Below the pieces are notes generated by a model. The model saw nothing but the letters and a program-made list of their open reading frames with translations, had not been told where the DNA came from and ran no database searches. Position numbers and translations under genes: made by a program. 64,000 bases of DNA from Pseudomonas sp. 14P_8.1_Bac3 (GTDB taxonomy: Bacteria; Pseudomonadota; Gammaproteobacteria; Pseudomonadales; Pseudomonadaceae), in assembly GCF_025466085.1 (NCBI RefSeq), contig NZ_JANLOD010000008.1:1-64000 (forward strand), written 5' to 3'. Position 1 is the first letter of the stretch, and each line of letters starts with the position of its first letter. Of this stretch, positions 53,006-60,720 are shown piece by piece.

Positions 53006-54409
53006 TCATTTTTCAGTCAGCGTCGCAACCTGCGCCTTAGGCTGGGCTGCGATCTTGTCCTTCTCCTCCTCCCACTTCCTGTCGCCAGACACCACGTTGC
53101 GGCGCTGGAATTCAGTGAAGAGGGTTTCATCGGAGAGCTTGCCGGCCACTGCCATGTTGAGCAGGAGGGGCAAGGTAGTTTCTGGGGCAAAGTCGATGTC
53201 GAAGTTGCCATTGACCTCAACGTGGCCACCTTCTGGTACGCCTGACAACTCAGCAAAGAACTGAAGTAACTGATCAAGCGAGTCCTCAAGGTTGCCGGCC
53301 ATGGTCTGGAGCGGGCTCATTTCCTGAGCAGCTTCGTCTTCCGCCTGCGTTGCGGTCTTGACTGCCTGCTTGTCGCGCTGGAGCAGCTTGGCCCCGGCAA
53401 CACGCATCTGGTCTTCGAGGTCTTGCAGAGAGGTGCGGCCAGCATCGATCGACTTCCCAGTGTGCTCGACCCACTTCATGTCGCAGTCTTTCGGCAACCT
53501 AGTGGCAGAGCCAGCACCTACAACGATGACCTCGGTTTCATCGAGGCCGATCACCGCAAGCATCGGCACCCGAGCAATATGAAGGATGTTGTCCTGATCG
53601 CTTTGAGACTGCCAATGCTTGACATTAAGGTGAGCAAGTTCCAGCAACGGCGGCTTAGCCGTCATGTACCCGGTGCGGTCGGTGTAGAGCGTGCTCAGCG
53701 GGATATGCGAGAGAGACGTGCTGCCCTGGTCGTGCATCACCCAAGCCTTCGCTCCATTTGAGTCGATCTGTTCGCGGTAAGTCGCCCATGCACCAGGCAC
53801 TAGCACGCGAATCTGAGTAACGCACTTTGCGCCAAACAGGCCGTCGTCCTCCTCAACCGACTCGATGTAACGAAACTGCGTCAAGACGTGTTCGCCGCCT
53901 TCGTTGGTCGCGCGCCAGCCGAGCACCTGTTGCGGGCGGATCATGATGGCGTACGGGCGAGCCTTCACGGCTTGAGCATCAGCCTGGGTCACCAGTTGCT
54001 CAGTGTCTCCACTCGGCTTGATGTTTGGGTATTCAGCCAGGGCATGGCACAGACCGTGCGACAGCGCTTGACTGAAGTAGGACTTGGCCCAGACCTGGAG
54101 GTTGTTCCCTTGGCGGTCGAAGTCCTCTGTGAGGTCCTGAATCGGCACAGGAACGTCCTTGCCCAGAACGATTGGCTCGGCGAAGACACGGCCGGTGCTG
54201 TTCTTAACCGTCTCGCTGTACGCGGGAAACAGCGTCGAGAGCTTCAAGCGGTCTTGATAGGTCTTGCCCTCCTCCTTTGGCCACTTCGGCAGCAACGCCT
54301 CGCCAGCCTCGCGCATCGCCCTGGTGCCACCCATCAAAGGATCGACGATGGCCCAGTCTTCGCGCATAGCTTCCACTGCCGGCAGCGTTTTACTCGGGTC
54401 ATCACTCAT
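53006..54409 (-). CDS. Portal protein (DUF4055)
   Basis: 467 residues. The DUF4055 pattern is clear: an N-terminal YQDRLKLSTLFPAYSETVKNSTGRVFAEP, then ARPYAIMIRPQQVLGWRATN, LAHLNVKHWQSQSDQDNILH and a SWGSATRL-like VVGAGSATRLP. It forms the dodecameric portal at the packaging vertex. ATG 54409 was chosen; GTG 54415 overlapping the TerL stop (GTGA) is also possible. Confidence 0.88.
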   Translation of the reverse strand: MSDDPSKTLPAVEAMREDWAIVDPLMGGTRAMREAGEALLPKWPKEEGKTYQDRLKLSTLFPAYSETVKNSTGRVFAEPIVLGKDVPVPIQDLTEDFDRQGNNLQVWAKSYFSQALSHGLCHALAEYPNIKPSGDTEQLVTQADAQAVKARPYAIMIRPQQVLGWRATNEGGEHVLTQFRYIESVEEDDGLFGAKCVTQIRVLVPGAWATYREQIDSNGAKAWVMHDQGSTSLSHIPLSTLYTDRTGYMTAKPPLLELAHLNVKHWQSQSDQDNILHIARVPMLAVIGLDETEVIVVGAGSATRLPKDCDMKWVEHTGKSIDAGRTSLQDLEDQMRVAGAKLLQRDKQAVKTATQAEDEAAQEMSPLQTMAGNLEDSLDQLLQFFAELSGVPEGGHVEVNGNFDIDFAPETTLPLLLNMAVAGKLSDETLFTEFQRRNVVSGDRKWEEEKDKIAAQPKAQVATLTEK

Positions 54410-54411
54410 AA

Positions 54412-55710
54412 TCACATTCTCAGAGGTTCGCTGGTGGCGGTGCGTTTGACGATCGGGAATTCTTTGTGGATGAAGTAACCGCCCGCGTCGTTCGGGTGGT
54501 CCTTGCCCTGGGTCTTATCCGGCTCGCCATTCGGCCCCCATACCTGCTGCTCAAGCGAGTCAGCGTATTGTGGGCAGGTGAATGGGTTGACCCGGTACCG
54601 GCGCTCGCCGGCCGCATTACAGAACATGGCGTTCATGGCGTTGATGCGGTCCTTCACCGGCGGGTTGGCCGATGGCGCGATGACCACGAACCCAGCCTGC
54701 TTTAGGATCGCGATGTCCGTTTCGCTAGCGTTTACCGACTTACGGGAGTCGCCAGAGGCGTCCGGGTAGATCCGGATCTCGCAGGTCTTCACGAACTTGT
54801 CACCGTCGTGGCGCCAGTACTTTTCCTTGATGCGACGCACCATGTCCGGCGTGTCGTAGCCATCCATCAGTTCATCCACCGCCCGCGGCATACCGTTGTC
54901 GCGTTTGACGTGGGTGATCGCCGCCATCTTGCCAACGTTGAAGTCCATGCCGATGAACAGCTGCTCGCCGGGCTGAACGGTGTCGAAGCACTCGTTCAGC
55001 TTGCGGTCGTAGGTGTGGTAGATCGATCCGGACGTCAGGTTGACGAACTGGCCTCTGAGGTAGGCCTGAATCAGTTGTTCCGGATATGACTCCAGCAGCG
55101 ACTCGATGTAGTCGTCCGGCAGATTCAGTTCGTTGTCGAACGTGCTGGCCTGCACCAGACCGTACATCTCATTCAGAGCTGGCTTGTCGCGCAGCTGCTT
55201 CACGAACTGGAGATAGACGAACTTGAAACCCTCAGGGGTCGTCGTTACGTCCACGCCGTTCTTCAGCCCTGGCAGGTTATAACGCATCCGGGCAATGATC
55301 TTGCGCCAAGCCTGCTGAGCCTTGATCGACGTCAGCACGTCCAGCTCATCCACTAGGGCATGGCCGATCTTGAAACCGACGATCGTCTGCGGCTTCTCCA
55401 TCGACCGACAAATCACAGTGCCCCGGTACTGCCGGCCGCTGTAGATGTGAACCTCATGGTTCGCCTGATTGATCTTGGTCTTCAGCCCCCAGTCAAACGC
55501 CACCTCATCCATGGTCGGATAGAAGATGTCTCGGATCTGCGGGTAAGTCGGTGCGAAGTACCCAGCGTTGACGCCAGGCCACTCCATGAAGTGCTTGCTC
55601 AGCGCCGAGCATCCGACCCAAGTCTTCCCTGAGCCGAACCCTGCAACGAATGCGCGGAACTTGTGTGGCAGCGTTAGGAAGTGAGCCTGCGGAACGTTAA
55701 GGCTCGGCAT
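54412..55710 (-). CDS. terL: Terminase large subunit
   Basis: 432 residues. ATPase: Walker A GFGSGKT (residues 24-30), Walker B ALVDELD with D121 and E122; nuclease: first acidic residue in GMDFNVG (D256), and later DASGDSRK. It drives DNA packaging and cuts the concatemer. ATG 55710 has AGGAAG upstream; it overlaps the small subunit gene by 14 bases. Confidence 0.93.
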   Translation of the reverse strand: MPSLNVPQAHFLTLPHKFRAFVAGFGSGKTWVGCSALSKHFMEWPGVNAGYFAPTYPQIRDIFYPTMDEVAFDWGLKTKINQANHEVHIYSGRQYRGTVICRSMEKPQTIVGFKIGHALVDELDVLTSIKAQQAWRKIIARMRYNLPGLKNGVDVTTTPEGFKFVYLQFVKQLRDKPALNEMYGLVQASTFDNELNLPDDYIESLLESYPEQLIQAYLRGQFVNLTSGSIYHTYDRKLNECFDTVQPGEQLFIGMDFNVGKMAAITHVKRDNGMPRAVDELMDGYDTPDMVRRIKEKYWRHDGDKFVKTCEIRIYPDASGDSRKSVNASETDIAILKQAGFVVIAPSANPPVKDRINAMNAMFCNAAGERRYRVNPFTCPQYADSLEQQVWGPNGEPDKTQGKDHPNDAGGYFIHKEFPIVKRTATSEPLRM

Positions 55711-56158
55711 TGGGCTTCCTCGCATCGATTACATCGACCTGGATGCGGGTCGGGATTGCTGGCTCGTCGTCTGGCTCGTCTCTACGGTGCCGGTTGACGT
55801 ACATGTCGCCGGCTTCTTTAGCGGCCTGCTCCAGCAACTGAGCAGTTAACGCCATGTTCTTCATGCTCTCGGCCTTCTCGGCCATACGCCCAAGTGTGCG
55901 CAGTCGGTAGGCACGGTTGGCGATTGGAATGTCTCCAGTCTCTTCCCGGAATCGCTTGCGGGCATCGCGGAACATGGTTGCCCACTTATCGCCGAGCGCT
56001 TTGCCAGCAGCCTTGGTCGGGTCATGTGATTCGCATTGCTGGCGGGTGACAACCACGTTGAATTCTTTTAAGACGGCCTCTACCACCTGTGAGGGCGTGT
56101 CAAAGCACGCCAATGCCTGAACAATGAAGGCTTTCACCTCACTTCTAAGAGCTGCCAT
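55697..56158 (-). CDS. terS: Terminase small subunit (DUF2280)
   Basis: 153 residues of the DUF2280 type: FDTPSQVVEAVLKEFNVVVTRQQCE helix-turn-helix-like start and RKRFREETGDIPIANRAYRLRTL middle. It recognises the packaging site and stimulates TerL. The C-terminal tail is disordered and overlaps the start of terL. Confidence 0.87.
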   Translation of the reverse strand: MAALRSEVKAFIVQALACFDTPSQVVEAVLKEFNVVVTRQQCESHDPTKAAGKALGDKWATMFRDARKRFREETGDIPIANRAYRLRTLGRMAEKAESMKNMALTAQLLEQAAKEAGDMYVNRHRRDEPDDEPAIPTRIQVDVIDARKPNAEP

Positions 56159-56189
56159 AGGTGATCATCCGTCTAAGCCTGTCTAAAAA

Positions 56190-56813
56190 TCAGGCCGACT
56201 TGAGCAGACAGGTTCCGCAGGCCCTTGCAATGTTCAATTTCCCCACCTCAGCAGGTTTGTTTGCAGCATCCACCAACACCTGAACGTCTTCGCTCGCACC
56301 GTAGCGGCGAACCACTCCGACGAACTCTTCAACGTCGTGGCCGCGCATCTCAAGCTTGGGTAGGCCTTCTTGGGTGAACTTAGGAGCGCCGTATCCATCC
56401 TTCGCCTGGGCGATGTGGTAGCACTCATGCTCAACCAGGGCACAGAAGTCGATATCCGAACACTCGGCGCAGTAGTCGGCGGCAAGCGTGATGATGAAGG
56501 TCGGCAGTCGGCCAAACCAATCGAACATCTGCTGCTCCATCCGGGCTTTCTGCCAGCCACCTGCGCGGAACGCTACCTGCTCGGCTTGACCGAGGACGAA
56601 TCGACCTTGCTTACCGAACCCTGACGAGGCCCAGAGGAAGCAGATATCAGCATCGATCAGGTGTGCGTGATCCTCGTTGTGCATCTCCCCGTCAATGGAG
56701 AACACCTGAGCCTTGAGCCACTCAAGTACTTCCTGCGCCGGGGTAAGCCTCAGGCCGAGCTCAGCGAACTCCGAAAGCTCAAGGATCGACGCAGGAGGCA
56801 TTGGGCGCTTCAC
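56190..56813 (-). CDS. Putative phage metallopeptidase
   Basis: 207 residues. The zinc-binding HExxH motif appears as EHECYHI near residue 127, with further conserved KDGYGAPKFTQEGLPKLEMRGHD. This matches a family of small phage proteins called putative metallopeptidase. GTG 56813 overlaps the upstream HslV-like gene stop (GTGA), so the two proteases are coupled. Target unknown. Confidence 0.8.
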   Translation of the reverse strand: MKRPMPPASILELSEFAELGLRLTPAQEVLEWLKAQVFSIDGEMHNEDHAHLIDADICFLWASSGFGKQGRFVLGQAEQVAFRAGGWQKARMEQQMFDWFGRLPTFIITLAADYCAECSDIDFCALVEHECYHIAQAKDGYGAPKFTQEGLPKLEMRGHDVEEFVGVVRRYGASEDVQVLVDAANKPAEVGKLNIARACGTCLLKSA

Positions 56814-57244
56814 AACTCAACCTTCACGGTAAGCGTTCTGATCTTGCCGCCAGTGCAGCTGTCACGCTTCATGGCCATCTCTACGGCTTGGTAGGCAGAT
56901 GCGCCCATGTCCATTGCGGTGAGGGCGTGACTTGAACCGGAGCCGATCGCATAAGGCCGCTCCATTAGGATTGGCGTCTTACACAGTCCTTCGGTCACGT
57001 CGTAGGCGGCATAGCAAAGTGATTCGCCATCGAACACAAGCGCGGACGCCTCAACAGCAACGGTGAATGTCTCGCCGAACCAAGCGCCAATCAGCTTGTT
57101 GTAGTCGCAGAGGTAACCGCACAGCGCGAAACTGATGCCGTCACGCTCAACGAACTTTTCATAGTCGTCGTAGGTGATGGTCGTGCCATTGGTGATTCTC
57201 GCATCGCAAGCGATGATCCCGTCCTTGTAGGCGATCGTGGTCAT
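56810..57244 (-). CDS. HslV/proteasome-beta-like Ntn-hydrolase
   Basis: 144 residues. Start MTTIAYKDGIIACDARIT gives an N-terminal Thr after Met removal. The Asp in ACDAR (D14) and Lys in DYEKF (K30) are 16 apart, as D17 and K33 in HslV. A GSGSSHALTAMDMGASAYQAVEMAMKRD block matches the SGG..A.gAl motif. It is likely to form a peptidase ring. No HslU-like ATPase is seen. Coupled with the metallopeptidase. Confidence 0.82.
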   Translation of the reverse strand: MTTIAYKDGIIACDARITNGTTITYDDYEKFVERDGISFALCGYLCDYNKLIGAWFGETFTVAVEASALVFDGESLCYAAYDVTEGLCKTPILMERPYAIGSGSSHALTAMDMGASAYQAVEMAMKRDSCTGGKIRTLTVKVEL

Positions 57245-57420
57245 TGGCTCGCCTCGTCAGCAGGGATGATCTCGCGGTACCGGGTCGCCTTCCGCCCTTG
57301 GGCCTCAAGCTTTTCGGTGTCGGCCTCCATACCAATCAGGTAGGCAAAGGTATGCACCGCTACCACGTACAGGCGGAACCACCATGGGTGATAGGCGGTC
57401 AGGAATACTTTCCGGGCCAT
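57241..57420 (-). CDS. Small membrane-associated protein, 59 residues
   Basis: A 59-residue frame (MARKVFLTAYHPWWFRLYVV ...) with one hydrophobic stretch and a charged C-terminal half (EADTEKLEAQGRKATRYREI). ATG 57420 has GGTGA five bases upstream; its TGA overlaps the HslV-like start (ATGA), supporting it as a real coupled gene. No known family. Confidence 0.6.
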   Translation of the reverse strand: MARKVFLTAYHPWWFRLYVVAVHTFAYLIGMEADTEKLEAQGRKATRYREIIPADEASQ

Positions 57421-57475
57421 ATCGTCACCATGGATGTAGAGAGTGGCGCCCGCACGAAGCCAGGCACCCTTTGGT

Positions 57476-57697
57476 TTAAACGGTAGGCTTGTCGGCGGAC
57501 AGCTCTGGCTGCTTGATGATGCGGGAGATGATCACCGCCAGGCCGAGGAAGGAGTTCACCGCAGTGAACACGCCATCAGGCAGCACACCTTGGAAGGCGG
57601 GCCAGTAAGTCGCGACAAGGTTCAGCGCCACCAGCAGCGCGGACAGTTGAACGCTGTACATCTTCCAGAGCTGCTGCCATTGGGGAATCAGGTTCAT
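57476..57697 (-). CDS. Candidate holin
   Basis: 73 residues with two membrane helices (LSALLVALNLVATYW and VNSFLGLAVIISRII) and a short polar tail (KQPELSADKPTV), the architecture of class II phage holins. It is the third of three coupled small membrane genes. ATG 57697 overlaps the previous stop (ATGA). Confidence 0.75.
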   Translation of the reverse strand: MNLIPQWQQLWKMYSVQLSALLVALNLVATYWPAFQGVLPDGVFTAVNSFLGLAVIISRIIKQPELSADKPTV

Positions 57698-58023
57698 GTC
57701 TTGTCCGCCTCTTTGGTGTTGTTCAGGCATTGCTCGCAGTGCAGGTATCGGCATAGCCAGCCCTTAACGATGGGCCAGTGGTTGGCGACGAACCAGTGTC
57801 TCAGTCCAGCCAATGCGAGAGCTCCGTGAAAGGTGACGCCGGCAACCGTCGGCGTGATGTACACGGCCTCGGCACGGGTGACGATGGCAAAGCCTGAAAT
57901 GGCGATCGTGATGTAAATGACTTTCCCGACGATGCCGTCACTCACTTGTCTGGCCAGCACGCACCAAAGCGCATGCAGCGCAACAATGGCGATGAACGTG
58001 GTGCTCAGGGTTTGAGTGCTCAT
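57694..58023 (-). CDS. Small phage membrane protein (holin/antiholin candidate)
   Basis: 109 residues, about three hydrophobic segments (TTFIAIVALHALWCVLA, IVGKVIYITIAISGFAIV, VYITPTVAGVTFHGALALAG) and a cysteine-containing cytoplasmic tail (CRYLHCEQC). ATG 58023 follows GGAGGAAATCC. Overlaps both neighbours. Probably part of the membrane lysis set; exact role unknown. Confidence 0.65.
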   Translation of the reverse strand: MSTQTLSTTFIAIVALHALWCVLARQVSDGIVGKVIYITIAISGFAIVTRAEAVYITPTVAGVTFHGALALAGLRHWFVANHWPIVKGWLCRYLHCEQCLNNTKEADKT

Positions 58024-58346
58024 GGATTTCCTCCGCCGAACCGCTGGCGAATGAACGCCCATAGGTCGGCAGCCTTGATGGCCCGGGTAACTGCGGCGAT
58101 AAGCGATCCGCCAAACGTACCAAGCAGGAATCCGACACCAGCAACACTGCGCGGCTCGACCACTCCGAAGTAGGAGCTGACCAAGCCAGTTAGGTAATGG
58201 GCGCAGACCGCACCCGAGAAAATGAAGATCGCCCAGGCCTTTCGGTCTACCAGGTCCTCTCTGTGCCAGAAGCTTGCGGCGATTGCGCCGAGTAGCCCTG
58301 CAAATGCCCAGCTGAGCCAATCGACCAAGCGATGAATGAATTCCAT
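58020..58346 (-). CDS. Small phage membrane protein (holin candidate)
   Basis: 108 residues with three or four hydrophobic helices (WLSWAFAGLLGAIAASFW; AIFIFSGAVCAHYLTGLVSSYF; VGFLLGTFGGSLIAAV). It starts the three-gene membrane cluster. It resembles holins of the three-helix kind. ATG 58346 is 30 bp after a terminator, so the cluster begins a new transcription unit or is read through by antitermination. Confidence 0.7.
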   Translation of the reverse strand: MEFIHRLVDWLSWAFAGLLGAIAASFWHREDLVDRKAWAIFIFSGAVCAHYLTGLVSSYFGVVEPRSVAGVGFLLGTFGGSLIAAVTRAIKAADLWAFIRQRFGGGNP

Positions 58347-58375
58347 GCGCTCGACCTCTCAGTTGCATGTGTGGA

Positions 58376-58400
58376 ATAAAAGGGCCGTCAGGTGGCGGCC
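58376..58400 (-). terminator. Intrinsic terminator after the tRNA-like 3' half
   Basis: Leftward GGCCG / CGGCC stem with 8-base loop, then CTTTTATT. Confidence 0.75.
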
Positions 58401-58422
58401 AAACCGCTGGAGAGCGGGAAAA

Positions 58423-58460
58423 TGGATGCGAGGGCTGGATTTGAACCAACTAGCCCCTGT
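58423..58460 (-). tRNA. 3' half of a split tRNA-Met-like gene
   Basis: Leftward: T arm GTTGG-TTCAAAT-CCAGC, acceptor strand CCTCGCA, discriminator T and encoded CCA. The bases before it (ACAGG, GGCTA) sit in the place of the anticodon stem and variable loop but do not pair with the 5' half. Overlaps the last codons of the HNH gene. Confidence 0.6.
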
Positions 58461-58809
58461 GGCTAAAGCCACGACTTGCATAAGTTCGACGCCGATGGCA
58501 ATTCGCACATCTGACATCGCATTTTTCTATCTCTCTGGCTATTGTCTCGATCGACAAACAGCGCCGGAAGACATCGCCAATTTCATATTTCTTTTCGACG
58601 CCCGGACGATGATCGAATTCGAGAACAATCGGGTCTTGCTCACCACAATCCACGCATGGATTTTCCAAAAGGTATGCCAGAACGAACTCCTTGGCCGCGG
58701 CCTTCGCCTTTTCCTTTCCCAAGATAGCCCTGGCTATGTATATGCTTTTGTTGGCCTGATAGTGTCTCTTTGCCGCTTCCGCCTGATCTTTCTTACATGC
58801 GTACGGCAT
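58450..58809 (-). CDS. HNH endonuclease inside a split tRNA gene
   Basis: 119 residues. Zinc-binding HNH pattern: CVDCGE near residue 53, LEFDHRPG (catalytic His region), then CDVRCANCHRRRTY. The N-terminal half is basic and helical. ATG 58809 has AGGTGGTGAG upstream, which itself directly follows the tRNA anticodon loop; the TAG stop lies at the base of the T arm. HNH proteins of this kind are mobile or packaging-related nucleases. Confidence 0.85.
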   Translation of the reverse strand: MPYACKKDQAEAAKRHYQANKSIYIARAILGKEKAKAAAKEFVLAYLLENPCVDCGEQDPIVLEFDHRPGVEKKYEIGDVFRRCLSIETIAREIEKCDVRCANCHRRRTYASRGFSHRG

Positions 58810-58819
58810 TCTCACCACC

Positions 58820-58858
58820 TTATGAGCCTGACGAGCTACCGGGCTGCTCTACCACGCA
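58820..58858 (-). tRNA. 5' half of a split tRNA-Met-like gene (CAT anticodon)
   Basis: Leftward: acceptor TGCGTGG, TA, D arm GAGC-AGCCCGGTA-GCTC, then TCAGG and anticodon loop CTCATAA. It follows the sequence of initiator/elongator tRNA-Met closely up to the loop. The acceptor strand pairs with the 3' half at 58,427-58,433 in six of seven positions. Confidence 0.6.
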
Positions 58859-58870
58859 AATTCTGGGCAA

Positions 58871-58899
58871 TAAAAAACCCGACGCAGTGGCCGGGTTTT
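58871..58899 (-). terminator. Intrinsic terminator upstream of the tRNA/HNH locus
   Basis: Leftward stem CCCGGCC ... GTCGGG-like (CCCG/CGGG core) followed by six T. It separates the early genes from the tRNA/HNH locus. Confidence 0.8.
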
Positions 58900-58967
58900 G
58901 TATTGTCATTCTTTAACACGCAAGAAGGACAAGATAGTGATTAATCTATGCCAGTCTGCCACTTTCG

Positions 58968-59513
58968 TCAAGCGGCAATATCACCAATTAGGCCCTCTGC
59001 ATCTAAAATGCCCTGAGCCTCGGCCAAAGCCGCATCAACCATACTCTTCAGCTCCTTGCAGATGGCCGACTTCCAGCGGTATTGGGTGCGCTCAGCGGTC
59101 GGCTCGTCGAGCCAATTGTCCATGCAGTACCACCCGGACGGCAGGACGTTGGTCGAGCGCTTGCCTTCCTGCCCTGGCAGCTTCGGCATTGCCCAGGTGA
59201 CGACCGCTGCATGACGGAACCGCTCAGGCGCTGGTGACTTGATGGCCTTGGCGATAGTCACGATCGCGTCGTGCTTGCGTTGGGCGTGCGTGGAGTACTG
59301 GGCCAGCAGTGCGAGCCAGTGCGCCGCAGCAAGGCTCTTGCGCAGCCGGCTGAAGACCATGCAGTCGACGAGGAATGCCGCCTCTTTCCCGACGATCTCC
59401 CCCTTCTGCTTGGCGCACTGGACCTTCGGCTCGAAGTCACACCCCCCGGCCGAGTTGATGGTTTCGGCGGCGAGAGCGCGCACGACTGCTGATACGACGT
59501 TTCTGTAGGTCAT
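58968..59513 (-). CDS. Phage hypothetical protein; late-regulator candidate by position
   Basis: 181 residues, start MTYRNVVSAVVRALAAETIN with AAGGGGGAG upstream. Contains YSTHAQRKHDAIVTIAKAIK and RTQYRWKSAICKELKSM, basic helical regions. It is the last gene before the terminators and late operon, the usual place of a Q-type antiterminator. No domain is recognised, so this is inferred from position only. Confidence 0.5.
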   Translation of the reverse strand: MTYRNVVSAVVRALAAETINSAGGCDFEPKVQCAKQKGEIVGKEAAFLVDCMVFSRLRKSLAAAHWLALLAQYSTHAQRKHDAIVTIAKAIKSPAPERFRHAAVVTWAMPKLPGQEGKRSTNVLPSGWYCMDNWLDEPTAERTQYRWKSAICKELKSMVDAALAEAQGILDAEGLIGDIAA

Positions 59514-59526
59514 GTCCAACTCCCCC

Positions 59527-60720
59527 TTAAACCGAATACACAGTACGACGTTTCGAGGCTTCAGCACCTGGTACGGCTTTGGCGATGATGTCCTTGACCT
59601 CTTCGGCGCTGATGGTGATGCGACCCTTCTCGCCGTATGTTTTTGAGCGAAGCACCGCGGTGAGGCAAGCACGGGACCGCCAGCCACCGTCATGAGCATA
59701 CTTGTCGCCCGGGGCGAGCTGGTTCCATGACTCGACCGTCACGCCGGCTGATTCCTTCGACTGCATGCGATGGTGGATATGGCCGATGTCGATGTAGCGG
59801 TAGGTCGACTCGCCCCAGTCCACGGAGAAGTCGGTGGCCATCACATCAATGAGGCGATCCGGCTTGCACTTGTCGCTGTGGTGGCACATGACGAAGGTGT
59901 TACCCATGCGGTACGGGATGAACACGCTGGAGTTGTCGAGGACGTGGAGGCGCGGGTTATCCTGATAAACGTGATTCAGGAATATCCGCATCCACACGTC
60001 ATTCGATCGAGAGTGGTTGCCCTGATTGACGATCACGTCCACAAACTGGAACTTAGCCAGAGCCTTGTCGACGATCGACCGCATGATCCGCGCGCAGACC
60101 TCGATCATCTTCGGGTAACGGCTATCGAAATCGAAATCGTGGCCGGATTCACTCTTGGCGGTGAAGTCCTGGTAGTGCGACATGTCCCCCAGATCCTGAA
60201 TCACGCAGCGCTCGCAGCTCGGCGCCCGGTCAATCAGCTTGTGCATGGCGACGATCAATTCGCGCTCGGCAATCTTCAAGTCGAAGTTGTGGCCGACCTC
60301 ATGGGAGTGGGCGAGCATTCCGACATGGGCATCCCCGATTTGAAACCAGGGGATGATGTCGGTATCTAGCACCTCAATAGGCCCTGTAATTTCAGGCAGA
60401 GGGTTAACATCCTCCATGAAGGCATTGGCAAAGGCTTCGTTGATGGCCCGCTGACGCTCGGCATCGACATCGGTCTTCACCCACTGGAGTACAGGCGCCT
60501 TCACCCCCTCCTTGTACAGACTTGACGTCCCTTTCAGACGGAACCCGTCCGGCACGATGTGAACCATGTCGTGCTCTGGGCTCCAGCCCTTACGCACCAA
60601 TGTGGCCTTGCGCCGCTCGATGCTGCGCACATTCATGTCGAAGTGCCGGGCGGTTTCGGCCACGCTCATGGTCTTGAGCGCTTCCAGTACCTGCTCGTCG
60701 GTGACTTTACGTTCAGCCAT
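59527..60720 (-). CDS. Phage metallophosphoesterase
   Basis: 397 residues: an N-terminal helix-turn-helix (EALKTMSVAETARHFDMNVRS) and a calcineurin-like phosphoesterase domain with GDAHVGM, GDMSH, NQGNHSRSN, CHHSDK and GHIHHR metal-binding motifs. It could be a nuclease involved in phage replication or repair. ATG 60720 overlaps the upstream stop (TAATG). Confidence 0.85.
   Translation of the reverse strand: MAERKVTDEQVLEALKTMSVAETARHFDMNVRSIERRKATLVRKGWSPEHDMVHIVPDGFRLKGTSSLYKEGVKAPVLQWVKTDVDAERQRAINEAFANAFMEDVNPLPEITGPIEVLDTDIIPWFQIGDAHVGMLAHSHEVGHNFDLKIAERELIVAMHKLIDRAPSCERCVIQDLGDMSHYQDFTAKSESGHDFDFDSRYPKMIEVCARIMRSIVDKALAKFQFVDVIVNQGNHSRSNDVWMRIFLNHVYQDNPRLHVLDNSSVFIPYRMGNTFVMCHHSDKCKPDRLIDVMATDFSVDWGESTYRYIDIGHIHHRMQSKESAGVTVESWNQLAPGDKYAHDGGWRSRACLTAVLRSKTYGEKGRITISAEEVKDIIAKAVPGAEASKRRTVYSV

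Noticed and set aside
58450..58819. Group I intron in the tRNA
   Set aside because: Nearly the whole interval is HNH coding sequence, with no space for the conserved intron core, and the 3' anticodon stem does not rejoin with the 5' half.
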